61,782 bases of DNA from positions 1 through 61,782 of IMG/VR virus record IMGVR_UViG_3300044922_000479. The stretch is one strand, 5' to 3'. A program made the position numbers and the translations under genes. The notes beneath the pieces were generated by a model. The model searched no databases. It was not told the origin of the DNA and saw only the letters and a list, made by a program, of their open reading frames with translations. This document shows, piece after piece, positions 40,953-48,973 of the stretch. The DNA comes from a virus. How positions within the stretch are numbered: the stretch's first letter is position 1; every line of letters starts with the position of its first letter.

Positions 40953-43900
40953 TGCCAACCTTGATGAATTCCCGTGGTGAGATGGTGGACCTGACAACCG
41001 GGGAGGTTGTCGGTCGTGCTGAGGGCGTTCCTACTGCAACCACTGACCCCCGAGCCGGTGGCCCGGCTGCACCGGATGTTCAAACACAAGGTGGGGACCG
41101 CGTTAACGGCCTGCTCAACAATCTTTCATGGGGCTTTAACTCGGCCCTTTTTGCTATTCCTGATGCTGCTCAGCGCCTAATCGGCAAGGGCATGGGAATG
41201 GATGAGAAACAAGTTTTCCAGTTCACCAATCTCTTCAACAAAGGCGTACAAGCCCCAAGAAACGTTGAAGAGCGCTACGCCCGCGCTGTAGGCGAAGGCG
41301 TTGGTGGAACCATGCCCTTCACTGGCATTCTTGCCTATGCAGGGTCTGTTAGACCGCTTGTCTCTGCGGCTGCGCCCGCGACAGGCATACTTAAAGGAAT
41401 TGCAAATGATGCTATCAAATATGTTCAACAAAGTCCGAGAACGGCTGCAGCACTGGACATCGCGTTTGGTGCAGGGTACGAAGGACTTCGTCAAACGGTT
41501 AAAGAAACAGTAGACGACAGCAACCCCTACAAGAAGATTTATGAAGAGTTGCTTCCTGCAGCCGCATTCATCGGTCTTCCTGTAGCTGCTGCAAACTTAC
41601 CTTCTGTAAAAGGTTTCAAGTTTATGTCGGACAAAATCAAGGGCGCTTCTAGCGGCCTTGGTGAGATTGAAAGAGAAACGCTTGAGGGCTTGCCCGGCAT
41701 GTACAAACTGCCTATCATCAACGTGATTCCAAACATGCTGATGAAGCGTGCTGAGAGCAAGTTGGCACAGGTGTTTGGCCCTATCTCCGAGAGCCCCGAA
41801 GCACAGCAAGCATTGAAGCAACTTGAAGCTGCATTGGCTGATCCCCGCGTTGCAAACGCGGGCTTCATGTTTGATGCTGCAGAGAAGACAATGTATTCCC
41901 CCTTGGTGCAGCGCAAAGCAGAACTTCTGCAGCAGCTTGGCCCCAAGGAATTGGAAATTACTAAAGAGCGCATCAACAAAAACCAGCAAGCGCTGGACAG
42001 TTTGTTTGCAAGCTTCTCTCCAGAAGCACGCAAGCCAATTCAAGAAGCGTTTACCGCGGCCCAAGCAGATCGTCAGCAGTTCTTTGAGAGCTTATTGAAG
42101 AGCCAAAAGGACCTGACAGACGCGGAAGTAATGTCGATCTCCGAGCGCCTCGGCCCGCAGGACGTTAACCTCTTAAACGACGAGTTGCGGGGTGTGCTGA
42201 TGTCCCGCATGGAGATGGATGCCAAAGCACGCGGTGATATTCTGCGCCGCATGGGCCTGAAGCAAGCGGTATCGCCAGAAGGCTTGCCGATGCCTACACG
42301 TGATCAAGGCAAATCATTATTTCCTGCCCGTGATATTGAAGAGGCGGCCAAGGAACTAATTGCCAAATACACGCCTGAGCGTCCCTCTGCAAGTCTTCAA
42401 GTGCCTGAGCCTATTCGTTTGCTGCAAAAGTTTGTGCGCACACAGGAAATTGCTCGGCAAAAACTAGAGGCGGACACGCTAGCTCAGTTGACAGAACAGA
42501 CGCTTAATGACCAGCTTCAAAGTTTAGGTAAATTAATTGATCCAAAAACCTTGTCAACAATCAGTGAGGATTTGATAAAAGCGGTTCAAGGGCAGGCAAA
42601 AGCTGGGAAAAAACAAGCAGGCTTTGGAGAACTGCTTCCTCCTCCAGATGCCAAGGGAAATATTACGATTCGTAATCTGGGCGGCCCCGGACGCAACATT
42701 ACGATTAATCCTACACAGCTTCGTGCAGATGCAGCACGTATTGCTGAGGCCAACACGGCTGTTGATTTGAACTTGCCAGAGGCGCTTGACTACTTACAGT
42801 CCGCCATGCGTTTTCGCAACCAGTCTGTGATCAATTACAACGGCTCAATGAAGCGCGGCAGCAGTCGCATTCAAGATGCACAGCGCTATATCGATACAGG
42901 CAACGCAGTCTACAAGGACATTGAAGGCCTTGTGCTGAATAACGTGCCACGGATCAAGCAAGAATATGACGGCATGAAAATGGTCTTAGAAGACTATGCT
43001 GCTGCTTACGAAAAGAATCTGCCACTGCTTCTGACACAAAAGACCCGTGGCGGCGATGAGTTCCTCTTGCCTAACGAGCGCTTGCTCCAGACTGCTTTTT
43101 CTACTGCTGACAATTTAAAACAGTTGCAACTTGCTGTCAGTGGATCCCCTCAGGCTAACTCACTTTTAGAGCGCGGAACAATCGACTGGCTGCGCAGTAA
43201 AAACGTTGTCGATGCTGATGGCTTGATTGATCCCAAAAAGATTCGCCAAGTTCTGGACAAGAACAAAAACATCGTTGAAGCCCTGCCTGCTAACTTGCAG
43301 ATGAAGTTGCAAGACGAAGTGAAGTTTGCCGACGATTACGTCAAGCGCATGGGCGAGATCGACATGCGCCGAGTCAATGCCAAGGACCAAGAGCTTGACA
43401 GCTTGCTTGCCAAGGCTACCCGCCCCGGTGCTGACCCCTCACAAACACTGCAAACTGCCCTGCGTGATCCTGCAACCATGAGCACTTTGGTTCGCGGAAT
43501 TGAAAAAGACCCAGAGATGTTGGCTGCTCTGCGCCGCTCTGTGTTTGATGTGGCAACTGGTGGTGCCCAAAAAGGTGGCGCGCTCAAGTCGTTTATCGAC
43601 AACAACGAAGCATCGCTCAAAGTCCTGTTCAAAAATACAGCGCACTTGGACGACCTCAAAACCTTGGCCGATTTGCAGCGCCGTGTGAATGCCTTTGCTG
43701 ATGTGACCGGACAGATCCCTGCGTTTGAATCGACAGATCAAGCTATGAAGCGTTTATTTGGCGCGGGTATCCAGTTCCTCACAACCACGGCCCGCGAGGC
43801 CGCTGTGGGCCGTATAAATCCATCCACGGGTGCTCTGGCAGTCATGCTGCGTATGGCTGGTGGTCTGGAGAACCAGATTTATCAGCGCATCTTCACAAGA

Positions 43901-44326
43901 GCGCTGGAAGACGCCGAGTTTGCCAAGCGGATCACGCATGTGGGCACGCCGGCTGAAGCCAAGAAGCTTGCCGGGGAGTTGGAGAAGATTGGTATTCCAA
44001 GGTCTGCGTATCTTCCTGAAAATATTACCCGTGCCGCGGTGCAAACAACTGCGCAAGCAGCGATGGGTGATCAGCCAGAAGACATTGGCAATCTAGGCAG
44101 CCTGCCCGTGGTTCCCGGCACAAGCGCCCAGAAGATGCTGAAAGCCATGCCGCCTGCTCCACCTACACGTGGAACAAACTTCAACCCACGTCTGCCAACA
44201 GCGCCTGCTGCGGCTCCCGGTGGCGCGCCCAACATTCAACTGATGTATCCTGCGATGTTCCCGAACGACCCGATCAGTGGATTGCTGCAGCAGCGCCAAG
44301 CTCAGGTTCAGGCCCCAAGACAATAA
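40952..44326 (+). CDS. Large helical internal virion protein
   Basis: A 1124-aa, mostly helical protein with many charged residues and few recognisable motifs. The N-terminal ~210 residues include hydrophobic Gly/Ala-rich stretches (LAYAGSVRPLVSAAAPATGILKG; AAFIGLPVAAANLPSV) that could interact with membranes. The remainder looks like long coiled helices. The C-terminal ~80 residues are Pro/Ala-rich. It is the largest member of the ejection-protein block. Function is inferred only from size, position and composition. Confidence 0.68.
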   Translation: MPTLMNSRGEMVDLTTGEVVGRAEGVPTATTDPRAGGPAAPDVQTQGGDRVNGLLNNLSWGFNSALFAIPDAAQRLIGKGMGMDEKQVFQFTNLFNKGVQAPRNVEERYARAVGEGVGGTMPFTGILAYAGSVRPLVSAAAPATGILKGIANDAIKYVQQSPRTAAALDIAFGAGYEGLRQTVKETVDDSNPYKKIYEELLPAAAFIGLPVAAANLPSVKGFKFMSDKIKGASSGLGEIERETLEGLPGMYKLPIINVIPNMLMKRAESKLAQVFGPISESPEAQQALKQLEAALADPRVANAGFMFDAAEKTMYSPLVQRKAELLQQLGPKELEITKERINKNQQALDSLFASFSPEARKPIQEAFTAAQADRQQFFESLLKSQKDLTDAEVMSISERLGPQDVNLLNDELRGVLMSRMEMDAKARGDILRRMGLKQAVSPEGLPMPTRDQGKSLFPARDIEEAAKELIAKYTPERPSASLQVPEPIRLLQKFVRTQEIARQKLEADTLAQLTEQTLNDQLQSLGKLIDPKTLSTISEDLIKAVQGQAKAGKKQAGFGELLPPPDAKGNITIRNLGGPGRNITINPTQLRADAARIAEANTAVDLNLPEALDYLQSAMRFRNQSVINYNGSMKRGSSRIQDAQRYIDTGNAVYKDIEGLVLNNVPRIKQEYDGMKMVLEDYAAAYEKNLPLLLTQKTRGGDEFLLPNERLLQTAFSTADNLKQLQLAVSGSPQANSLLERGTIDWLRSKNVVDADGLIDPKKIRQVLDKNKNIVEALPANLQMKLQDEVKFADDYVKRMGEIDMRRVNAKDQELDSLLAKATRPGADPSQTLQTALRDPATMSTLVRGIEKDPEMLAALRRSVFDVATGGAQKGGALKSFIDNNEASLKVLFKNTAHLDDLKTLADLQRRVNAFADVTGQIPAFESTDQAMKRLFGAGIQFLTTTAREAAVGRINPSTGALAVMLRMAGGLENQIYQRIFTRALEDAEFAKRITHVGTPAEAKKLAGELEKIGIPRSAYLPENITRAAVQTTAQAAMGDQPEDIGNLGSLPVVPGTSAQKMLKAMPPAPPTRGTNFNPRLPTAPAAAPGGAPNIQLMYPAMFPNDPISGLLQQRQAQVQAPRQ

Positions 44327-44338
44327 CGGAGTTACGAC

Positions 44339-44710
44339 ATGGAAATGATTGGACGACTGGTAGCCACGATGTTCTTGAGCCGAGAAGTGGCTCATCGTGC
44401 GCACTTGGCCGTAACAGGCACAGGCAGCTTTGCCAAGCACAGCGCCTTGGGTGAGTTTTATCCTGCGGTGGGTGATCACGGCGACACCATCACAGAAGCC
44501 TACCAAGGCCGCCACGGCATCATTGAAATCCCTTACCTTAAATACGAGGACGAGGGCGACATCATCAAATGCCTTGAGAAGTACATGGACGACATTGAAA
44601 AGCTGCGCTACAACGCAGTGGACAAGTCGGATACAGTGATTCAAAATATGATTGACGATGCACTTGCAACGTACTTAAGCACCCTTTACAAATTGAGGCA
44701 CCTGAAATGA
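44339..44710 (+). CDS. DUF5856-like, ferritin/Dps-like phage protein
   Basis: A 123-aa all-helical protein: MEMIGRLVATMFLSREVAHRAHLAVTGTGSFAKHSALGEFYPAVGDHGDTITEAYQGRHG. The pattern of early His residues, 'FAKHSALGEFY..GD..DTITEAYQG' and a C-terminal 'IDDALATYLSTLYKLRHLK' agrees with the DUF5856 family, which resembles Dps/ferritin helical bundles. It may bind DNA or metal. It ends in an ATGA overlap with the next small gene. Confidence 0.7.
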   Translation: MEMIGRLVATMFLSREVAHRAHLAVTGTGSFAKHSALGEFYPAVGDHGDTITEAYQGRHGIIEIPYLKYEDEGDIIKCLEKYMDDIEKLRYNAVDKSDTVIQNMIDDALATYLSTLYKLRHLK

Positions 44711-44865
44711 AAAAAGAAGTCTGGGAAAAACCCCGTCCTAAGTCTTTGGGGGCACCCAAGAAGCTAAGCCCGGCTAAAAAATCCGCTGCTAAGGCCGAAG
44801 CAAAACGCAAAGGCCAAGTTTATCCTTCTTTGGTGGCAAACATGCGAGCAGCAAAGTCAAAATGA
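44707..44865 (+). CDS. Small Lys/Ala-rich basic protein
   Basis: A 52-aa protein, MKKEVWEKPRPKSLGAPKKL then SPAKKSAAKAEAKRKGQ, reminiscent of histone-H1 tails. It starts inside the stop of the DUF5856-like gene (ATGA). A nucleic-acid-binding or virion role is plausible. The last codons (NMRAAKSK) are repeated as NMRAARAK at the end of a 15-codon frame at 44862-44909 that overlaps its stop. Confidence 0.62.
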   Translation: MKKEVWEKPRPKSLGAPKKLSPAKKSAAKAEAKRKGQVYPSLVANMRAAKSK

Positions 44866-44959
44866 CCGAATTTCCAGTTGACAACATGCGCGCAGCACGC
44901 GCAAAATGACATGGGATTTCCTGCAGTTGTCTAAGGCTCTCCTCCTTTGACAATCCTTA

Positions 44960-44992
44960 AGCCCCGAGGCTCACGCTTCGGGGCTATTTTTT
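44960..44992 (+). terminator. Strong intrinsic terminator ending the late operon
   Basis: AGCCCCGAGGC and GCTTCGGGGCT form an 11-bp stem (one G-U) with a TCAC loop, followed by A and six T. It closes the rightward late transcript. The last codons and stop of the opposite-strand nuclease gene (44971) lie inside this hairpin. Confidence 0.92.
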
Positions 44993-45672
44993 AGGAAGCT
45001 TTCAACCCTGCGCATCCACATGTCCTTGTAGTTGTCAAACTCCCGGCCACAGGTCACAAACTCCTGTGTCTCGCCGTTCTGAGCAACCATCATGATCACC
45101 CCTTGTTCAATCTTGGTTCCATGTGATACATCGTGCGCCAAGGCATACGCCGCAAGCTGCACAAAGTAGTCTTCAATCCACTTGCGCTGCTTCATTTTGT
45201 TGGTCTGCTTGAAGTCAATAATTGCAGAGTGATCTTTGTACACACCAATGCAGTCTGACGTGCCGGCATACTTCTCGGGATAATACAGCGGTATCTCTGT
45301 GCCCCACACCTCGTTCACGTGCGGCATGAACGTTTCAATCAGCTTGTAGCCCATCCAATAACCCTTGACCGCGAGCCACGTGCGGGGTGTCTCCAGCGGC
45401 CTGTTCAAGAGCAGTCTTTCCACAACGCTGTGCATGTGCGTGCCCACATTGGCAGCATCATTTCTGATCTTCTCCGCTTCGTCCTGACCAACCCTCGCGG
45501 CCCACGCATCGAGGTGTGATTTGTCTTTTGTGCCTGACAGGATGGTTGTCACGCTTGGCACGGCCGGCTGACCTTCTAGCGTGTAGGTGCGCCCCTGCTC
45601 GGAGTCGATGCGGACCAGTTTAGGGTAGACGTATTTCTTGCGGATTGGGACGAGTTGCATCATTTGATCCAT
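44971..45672 (-). CDS. PD-(D/E)XK nuclease, RecB/Cas4-like
   Basis: A 233-aa nuclease. Motifs: PSVTTILSG, GTHMHSVVERLL (helix with His of RecB-type nucleases), GTSDCIGVYKDHSAIIDFKQTNK (catalytic Asp, then D-x-K in place of E-x-K), and YFVQLAAYALAH (the QxxxY motif). Such enzymes process DNA ends in replication or recombination, or degrade host DNA. Its 5' end overlaps the SNF2 helicase stop by 13 nt, so the two are co-translated and probably act together. It ends within the opposing terminator hairpin. Confidence 0.87.
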   Translation of the reverse strand: MDQMMQLVPIRKKYVYPKLVRIDSEQGRTYTLEGQPAVPSVTTILSGTKDKSHLDAWAARVGQDEAEKIRNDAANVGTHMHSVVERLLLNRPLETPRTWLAVKGYWMGYKLIETFMPHVNEVWGTEIPLYYPEKYAGTSDCIGVYKDHSAIIDFKQTNKMKQRKWIEDYFVQLAAYALAHDVSHGTKIEQGVIMMVAQNGETQEFVTCGREFDNYKDMWMRRVESFLKNSPEA

Positions 45673-47111
45673 TCTTTGATTTCTTCGCCAAGCACAGCGC
45701 TTGCGATATTGATTTTGTTGCGCAGCGCCTTGACGATGTGTTCGTCCACTGTGTTAGGAGAGACAAAGTCGATGTAGGTCACCTTGTCTGTCTGCCCGAT
45801 ACGGTGCGCCCTGTCCTCTGACTGCAGGCGCTTTTCCAAGTCAAAGCTATTGCTGTAGTAAATCACAGTCTTTGCCTCTGTCAAGGTAATGCCGTAGCCG
45901 CCAGTGCTTGGATTGCCAACAAAGAAACGCAAGTCAGAAGCGGGGTCCTGAAACTTTGTCACGATGTCTTGGCGCTCTTCGGCTTCTGTGTCGCCGTAGT
46001 ATGTAGCTACAGACGTCATGCCGTATTCCTTTTGGATGGCTAAACGGATGTTCTCAATGTCCCTGCGGTAGTTGGCCCAAATGATTACTTTCCCACTACA
46101 TTCTTCAAGAGTAGCAAGCAATTCGTTCACACGATTACTTGGAATATCAATCTGCTGCCCATCGTCAAGCTTCACGTGGCCACAGCAAATCTGATGCAGC
46201 CGCATGATCTGAGTCAACGCATTGTTGGTGGACATCAAGTTGCCTTCAACCATGGCAAGCGCCATCAGCTTCATCTGGTTGTAGTAGGTGGTCTGCTCCT
46301 TGGTGAGTTCAATCTCACGCCGGACAAACACTTTGTCCGGCAGGTCCAAGCATTCGTCCTTGGTCACGCGGAATGAAAAGCGATTGAGCTTTTGCTGCAA
46401 CTCATCCAAATGTCTGTAGCCCACGATCTGCTTGAACGTGTGCGTGGGCATCTTGCGCTCAACCAGAATGGCGTAGCGTGCTTGGAACGCGTAGTAGCTG
46501 TAGCTGTTGAGGCACTCAGGGCCTAAGAATTCACACTGACTGTACAGATCCAGAGGTGACTTAGTCACAGGGGAGCCCGTTGCAATACGCCTGTATCGCG
46601 CATCACGGGCCACTTTGATAATGCTCTTGGTGCGCTTAGCGGATGGGGTCTTGATGGTGGTGCTTTCATCAACTGCCATGAATGCATTTGTCACTCTGAG
46701 GAATGTGCGCGCATGGGCTACACCCTTCTCTGTGCTGAACGCTTCAATGTTCATGATCAGAATGCGCATGGTGTCCACGGCATTCATCATCTTGTCCATC
46801 TCCTCACGCTCTGCTTTGCGTGGTGTAGGCGACCAACAAGCCACCGTTGTAGGAACGTGCTCTGGCATATGCTTTGGCAATTCGGATGTATACCAGTTGC
46901 GGTAAACGCCCTTTGGCGCTACGATGAGCATAGAGTTGATCTTGCCCTTGTCGTATAGCATGGCTGCGTTGTTGATGAGCATAAAGCTCTTACCCGTTCC
47001 CATCTCTGCAAACAGTGCAACTTCTTTGTCCTCCCAGAAACGCTGCAGAAATGCAGCCTGATGGACGAACGGTTGGTTCTTAAATGGGTATTGATTTAAA
47101 AAATAATCCAT
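45660..47111 (-). CDS. SNF2-type superfamily 2 helicase / ATPase
   Basis: A 483-aa protein with HQAAFLQRFWE, Walker A AEMGTGKS (35-42), a Walker B variant MAVDESTTIK, motif III ATGSPVTKSPLDL, and the C-terminal lobe ending in SEDRAHRIGQTDKVTYIDFV, the SNF2 signature (motif VI). It is an ATP-driven DNA translocase. It is the first gene of a two-gene leftward operon with the RecB-like nuclease. A role in replication restart or recombination is inferred. Confidence 0.9.
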   Translation of the reverse strand: MDYFLNQYPFKNQPFVHQAAFLQRFWEDKEVALFAEMGTGKSFMLINNAAMLYDKGKINSMLIVAPKGVYRNWYTSELPKHMPEHVPTTVACWSPTPRKAEREEMDKMMNAVDTMRILIMNIEAFSTEKGVAHARTFLRVTNAFMAVDESTTIKTPSAKRTKSIIKVARDARYRRIATGSPVTKSPLDLYSQCEFLGPECLNSYSYYAFQARYAILVERKMPTHTFKQIVGYRHLDELQQKLNRFSFRVTKDECLDLPDKVFVRREIELTKEQTTYYNQMKLMALAMVEGNLMSTNNALTQIMRLHQICCGHVKLDDGQQIDIPSNRVNELLATLEECSGKVIIWANYRRDIENIRLAIQKEYGMTSVATYYGDTEAEERQDIVTKFQDPASDLRFFVGNPSTGGYGITLTEAKTVIYYSNSFDLEKRLQSEDRAHRIGQTDKVTYIDFVSPNTVDEHIVKALRNKINIASAVLGEEIKEWIK

Positions 47112-47140
47112 ATCTTTCTCACTTTCTTTTTAAAAAGGTG

Positions 47141-47201
47141 TTGACACCCCGAAAAGATAGTGTACACTAAAAGCACGTTTAAAGAAAGGATAGCGTAAAA
47201 C
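47141..47201 (+). promoter_or_regulatory. Promoter and leader of the replication operon
   Basis: TTGACA (47141-47146), a 16-nt spacer and TACACT (47163-47168), then AGAAAGGATAG before the ATG at 47202. The -10 lies in the 10-nt palindrome AGTGTACACT, so the same element could serve both divergent operons or bind a dimeric regulator. Confidence 0.78.
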
Positions 47202-47552
47202 ATGTCAACAACTACTGAGCATTTCCCTCTGGTGTACGTCGTACAAGAGATGCCGAATCATGATATTGCAGGGGCAATGAAATTTGGAGACCCAACGGTG
47301 CTATTGCCGTCAAATGTCCAGATTGCATTTTCCACAGTACCGACAGTCAGGCTGCTAAAGCGCAAGCTTCGCAACTTTTCTGATCGTGACTTTCTGCTTT
47401 TAGCCGGAGACCCAGTGGCCATCGGGCTTGCATGCGCAGTTGCTGCAGCATACAACTCAGGCCGTTTTAATGTTTTGAAGTGGGATCGTCGCGAAAAGAT
47501 GTACATCCCAGTTAAAATTGATATCACAGAGAATGGAGAAAGAGATGACTAA
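47202..47552 (+). CDS. Conserved early protein, function unknown
   Basis: A 116-aa protein that I do not assign to a known function. The segment FPLVYVVQEMPNHDIAGAMKFGDPTVLLPSNVQIAFST and the later DFLLLAGDPVAIGLACAVAA..GRFNVLKWDRREKMYIPV resemble a small phage protein that is regularly found first in replication operons. No membrane segment is predicted with confidence; LAGDPVAIGLACAVAAAY is moderately hydrophobic. The start follows the shared AGAAAGGATAG leader. Confidence 0.7.
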   Translation: MSTTTEHFPLVYVVQEMPNHDIAGAMKFGDPTVLLPSNVQIAFSTVPTVRLLKRKLRNFSDRDFLLLAGDPVAIGLACAVAAAYNSGRFNVLKWDRREKMYIPVKIDITENGERDD

Positions 47553-48099
47553 CGTCAATATATTTGAAGAAGATGCAGGCGCACTGCAAGTTAAGAACGA
47601 AGACCTGTCTTCCGTTGGCGCTTTGGCTAAACGAGCCAAGGAGTTGGAAAAGGAAATCGACGACATCGAAGATGTGCTCAAAGAGCGCAAGGAACAACAA
47701 CGCAAGTTGCTTGAAGACACCATCCCCGCGATGCTCTCTGAGCTTGGCATGAAGTCCTTCAAGATGGCTGACGGCAGCCAGATCGACATCAAGCCTTTCT
47801 ACAGTGCAAGCATCAAGGAAGAAAAGCGCGCACAAGCCTACGAGTGGCTGCGCGAAAAGGGCTTTGACGACATTATCAAGAACACAGTGTCAGTGCGGTT
47901 TGGTCGTGGTGAAGACCAACTGTGCGAAGCACTCCTCAATCTACTGCGCGAGCAAAACTACCCAGTTGAGCAAGCACAGAAGATCGAACCCCAGACCTTG
48001 AAAGCTTGGGTTCGCGAAATGGTGGAACGCGGTAGCGAGTTCCCCACAGAGCTTTTCGGCGCATACGTGGGCCAAAAAGCAACTATCAAATCAGCATGA
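47545..48099 (+). CDS. Conserved phage protein upstream of SSB-like gene
   Basis: A 184-aa protein. The start is the ATG at 47545 with GGAG 9 nt upstream. N-terminal coiled coil (about 20-60: LAKRAKELEKEIDDIEDVLKERKEQQRKL), then IPAMLSELGMKSFKMADGSQIDIKPFYSASI and NTVSVRFGRGED, and a C-terminal PQTLKAWVREMVERG..LFGAYVGQKATI. This pattern recurs in phages beside single-strand-binding-like genes. It is likely a replication or recombination accessory protein, but no activity is known to me. Confidence 0.75.
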   Translation: MTNVNIFEEDAGALQVKNEDLSSVGALAKRAKELEKEIDDIEDVLKERKEQQRKLLEDTIPAMLSELGMKSFKMADGSQIDIKPFYSASIKEEKRAQAYEWLREKGFDDIIKNTVSVRFGRGEDQLCEALLNLLREQNYPVEQAQKIEPQTLKAWVREMVERGSEFPTELFGAYVGQKATIKSA

Positions 48100-48116
48100 A
48101 CTAAAGGAAATTTAAA

Positions 48117-48884
48117 ATGGCTAAGAATGAAGTAGCAGTAAAAGAGACCAACGCTTTGGCATTGGCGGGTGACTTTGAGCAGGACGCTCAGAGTGGTTTT
48201 GAGAACATGAGTCAGGACGATTTCGCCCTGCCATTCTTGAAGCTTTTGACCAACACAAGCCCTGAAGTAGGTGAAGTAGATGGCGCGTTGCCCGGCATGG
48301 TCCTCAACAGCGTCACGGGTCAGTTGTATGACGGCAAAAAAGGCCTGTTGGTGTTGCCAGTCGCTTATGTGCGTCAGTACATTGAGTGGGCTCCACGTGG
48401 CTCTGGCTCCGGTGCACCGATGAATATCTATCCGGCAACGTCAGATATTTTAAGCCGCACGCACCGCGAACCGGGCGACAACAAGGACTATCTCGATAAC
48501 GGCAACTACATCGAGAACACAGCAAACCACTACGTGATGATCATTGGTGACTCTGGTATTCCTGAGCCTGCATTGATTACCATGAAGTCAACGCAACTTA
48601 AAAAATCGCGCAAGTGGAACAGCATGATGATGTCCACAAAGATGATGGGAGCCAACGGCCCATTCACTCCTCCGATGTACTCACAGGTGTATCGCCTGAC
48701 GACACAAGCCGAGTCCAACGACAAGGGCAAGTGGTTTGGTTGGGAAGTCGAGAAGATCGGTCCTGTAGAAGACATGAACGCTTACAAAGCGGCCAAGTCC
48801 TTCGCTACCCAAGTCGGCACCGGCGAAGTAAAGGTCAAGCACGAGCACGAGAGCGCCCCAAACGCTAACGACGTCCCGTTCTGA
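48117..48884 (+). CDS. Single-stranded DNA-binding-like protein
   Basis: A 255-aa protein. The body (DFALPFLKLLTNTSPEV..GMVLNSVTGQLYDGKKGLLVLPVAYVRQYIEW) resembles phage proteins annotated as SSB-like. The extreme C-terminus, NANDVPF, is the acidic-plus-Phe tip typical of SSB proteins, which recruits replication partners. It lies in the same operon as primase, helicase and polymerase. DNA binding is inferred from the tip and context; the OB-fold itself cannot be proven by eye. Confidence 0.72.
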   Translation: MAKNEVAVKETNALALAGDFEQDAQSGFENMSQDDFALPFLKLLTNTSPEVGEVDGALPGMVLNSVTGQLYDGKKGLLVLPVAYVRQYIEWAPRGSGSGAPMNIYPATSDILSRTHREPGDNKDYLDNGNYIENTANHYVMIIGDSGIPEPALITMKSTQLKKSRKWNSMMMSTKMMGANGPFTPPMYSQVYRLTTQAESNDKGKWFGWEVEKIGPVEDMNAYKAAKSFATQVGTGEVKVKHEHESAPNANDVPF

Positions 48885-48886
48885 TT

Positions 48887-48949
48887 ACCGGGGGGAAAGT
48901 TTGACAAGGTATGCTTTTCGAAAGCTTGCAGACGACTTGTCATTCCGGT
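48887..48949 (+). other. Nested inverted repeats between SSB-like and primase genes
   Basis: Three nested pairs: ACCGG (48887-48891) with CCGGT (48945-48949), TGACAAG (48902-48908) with CTTGTCA (48936-48942), and GCTTT with AAAGC around TCG (48913-48925). The RNA could fold into one branched structure, 24 nt before the primase ATG. There is no clear terminator tail. Confidence 0.6.
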
Positions 48950-48973
48950 ACCCCCACCTTTATAGAGTGAAGC

